A stretch of DNA of 64,000 bases from Chitinophaga polysaccharea (GTDB taxonomy: Bacteria; Bacteroidota; Bacteroidia; Chitinophagales; Chitinophagaceae), in contig NZ_CABFVU010000003.1 of assembly GCF_902150045.1 (NCBI RefSeq), positions 620,001 to 684,000 on the forward strand. Direction: 5' to 3'. Position 1 is the stretch's first letter, and every line of letters starts with the position of its first letter. A program made the position numbers and the translations under genes. Below are positions 63,774 through 64,000 of the stretch, piece after piece. The notes below the pieces were generated by a model that saw only the letters and a program-made list of their open reading frames with translations, had not been told where the DNA came from and did no database searches.

Positions 63774-64000
63774 TCATCTTTTCAATAATCCTCCGTTTTG
63801 CAGCGCGTCAGATACCTGCGTGGCAAAGGCTTTGGCAAATGATTCCAGGCTGTTGGGATTGTAGGTCTCCGACTGACCGGACCATACCAGTTTCCCATCC
63901 TGCTTCAGGTCGTACAGGTTGCTTTCCAGGAAATACCTTTTGTCGGTGGTGTAATACCCCGGCGAATACACCGATCCGTACATATACCCATAATATCCCC
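63774..64000 (-). CDS. Lipoprotein-like protein, C-terminal part (runs off window)
   Basis: The last ~75 codons of a reverse gene open to the window edge: a Tyr/Gly-rich stretch (YGYMYGSVYSPGYYTTDKRY) followed by FLESNLYDLKQDGKLVWSGQ and FAKAFATQVSDALQNGGLL. The pattern resembles DUF4136-like envelope proteins (beta strand, then 'W-sG-t' and a C-terminal helix). The N-terminus is not in the window. Confidence 0.6.
   Translation of the reverse strand, partial: GYYGYMYGSVYSPGYYTTDKRYFLESNLYDLKQDGKLVWSGQSETYNPNSLESFAKAFATQVSDALQNGGLLKR

Noticed and set aside
1..64000. tRNA, rRNA, CRISPR arrays, phage or conjugation genes
   Set aside because: None seen on reading: no T-loop GTTCGA-type tRNA ends, no evenly spaced direct repeats outside the DSL gene, no integrase or transposase.

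Overview
The window comes from a member of the Bacteroidota, most likely Chitinophagaceae (Chitinophaga-like). This rests on several lines: three ECF sigma / FecR anti-sigma / TonB-receptor signalling sets, one SusC/SusD pair, a DUF4249 lipoprotein, a DUF3276 (PUR-type) protein, many Bacteroidota-type lipoproteins, TAnnTTTG-like -7 promoter boxes and few Shine-Dalgarno sequences. No rRNA, tRNA, CRISPR array or intact transposase was found.

Layout. 1-3.1 kb: a PIG-L deacetylase that runs off the left edge and an FtsX/MacB-type permease with an apparent internal deletion. 3.1-9.8 kb: a reverse-strand nutrient uptake locus (sigma, FecR, SusC, SusD). 9.9-13.8 kb: an AT-rich accessory stretch with DUF486, a GH18 lipoprotein, the wreck of a small Cys-rich peptide gene, a small HTH regulator and a DSL-repeat protein. 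14-19 kb: a second sigma/FecR/SusC set without SusD. 19-20.5 kb: pyrB and pyrR. 21-23 kb: a frameshifted lipoprotein with an HExxH motif and a secreted orphan. 23-34 kb: mostly housekeeping genes (Bcp peroxiredoxin, pruA, prfB with a programmed frameshift, pgi, purC) plus an ABC exporter. 34.4-40.6 kb: a TolC/HlyD/two-permease exporter operon without its ATPase, ending in an exonuclease-GIY-YIG protein. 40.9-45.1 kb: a forward operon of electrophile, peroxide and sulfur functions. 46-53 kb: a GH5 glucanase, a zinc-ribbon/SPFH pair, two esterases and an acyl-CoA dehydrogenase. 53.5-58.8 kb: a third sigma/FecR/TonB set with a DUF4249 lipoprotein. 58.8-64 kb: an M1 peptidase, a small lipoprotein, an actin-like gene followed by a bactofilin, and small genes at the right edge.

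Three observations stand out. First, the actin-like protein next to the bactofilin carries its phosphate-1 loop at the C-terminus instead of the N-terminus, so it reads as a circularly permuted actin paired with a second filament-forming protein. Second, three intergenic spacers contain 200-260 bp nested inverted-repeat elements that share arms and cores in different combinations, which looks like an undescribed modular hairpin family. Third, prfB has the classical CUU-U +1 frameshift site with UAA in place of the usual UGA. Several genes (the 21 kb lipoprotein, hlyD) carry single-base frameshifts, some beside short homopolymers; these may be real mutations or assembly errors, and reads would decide.
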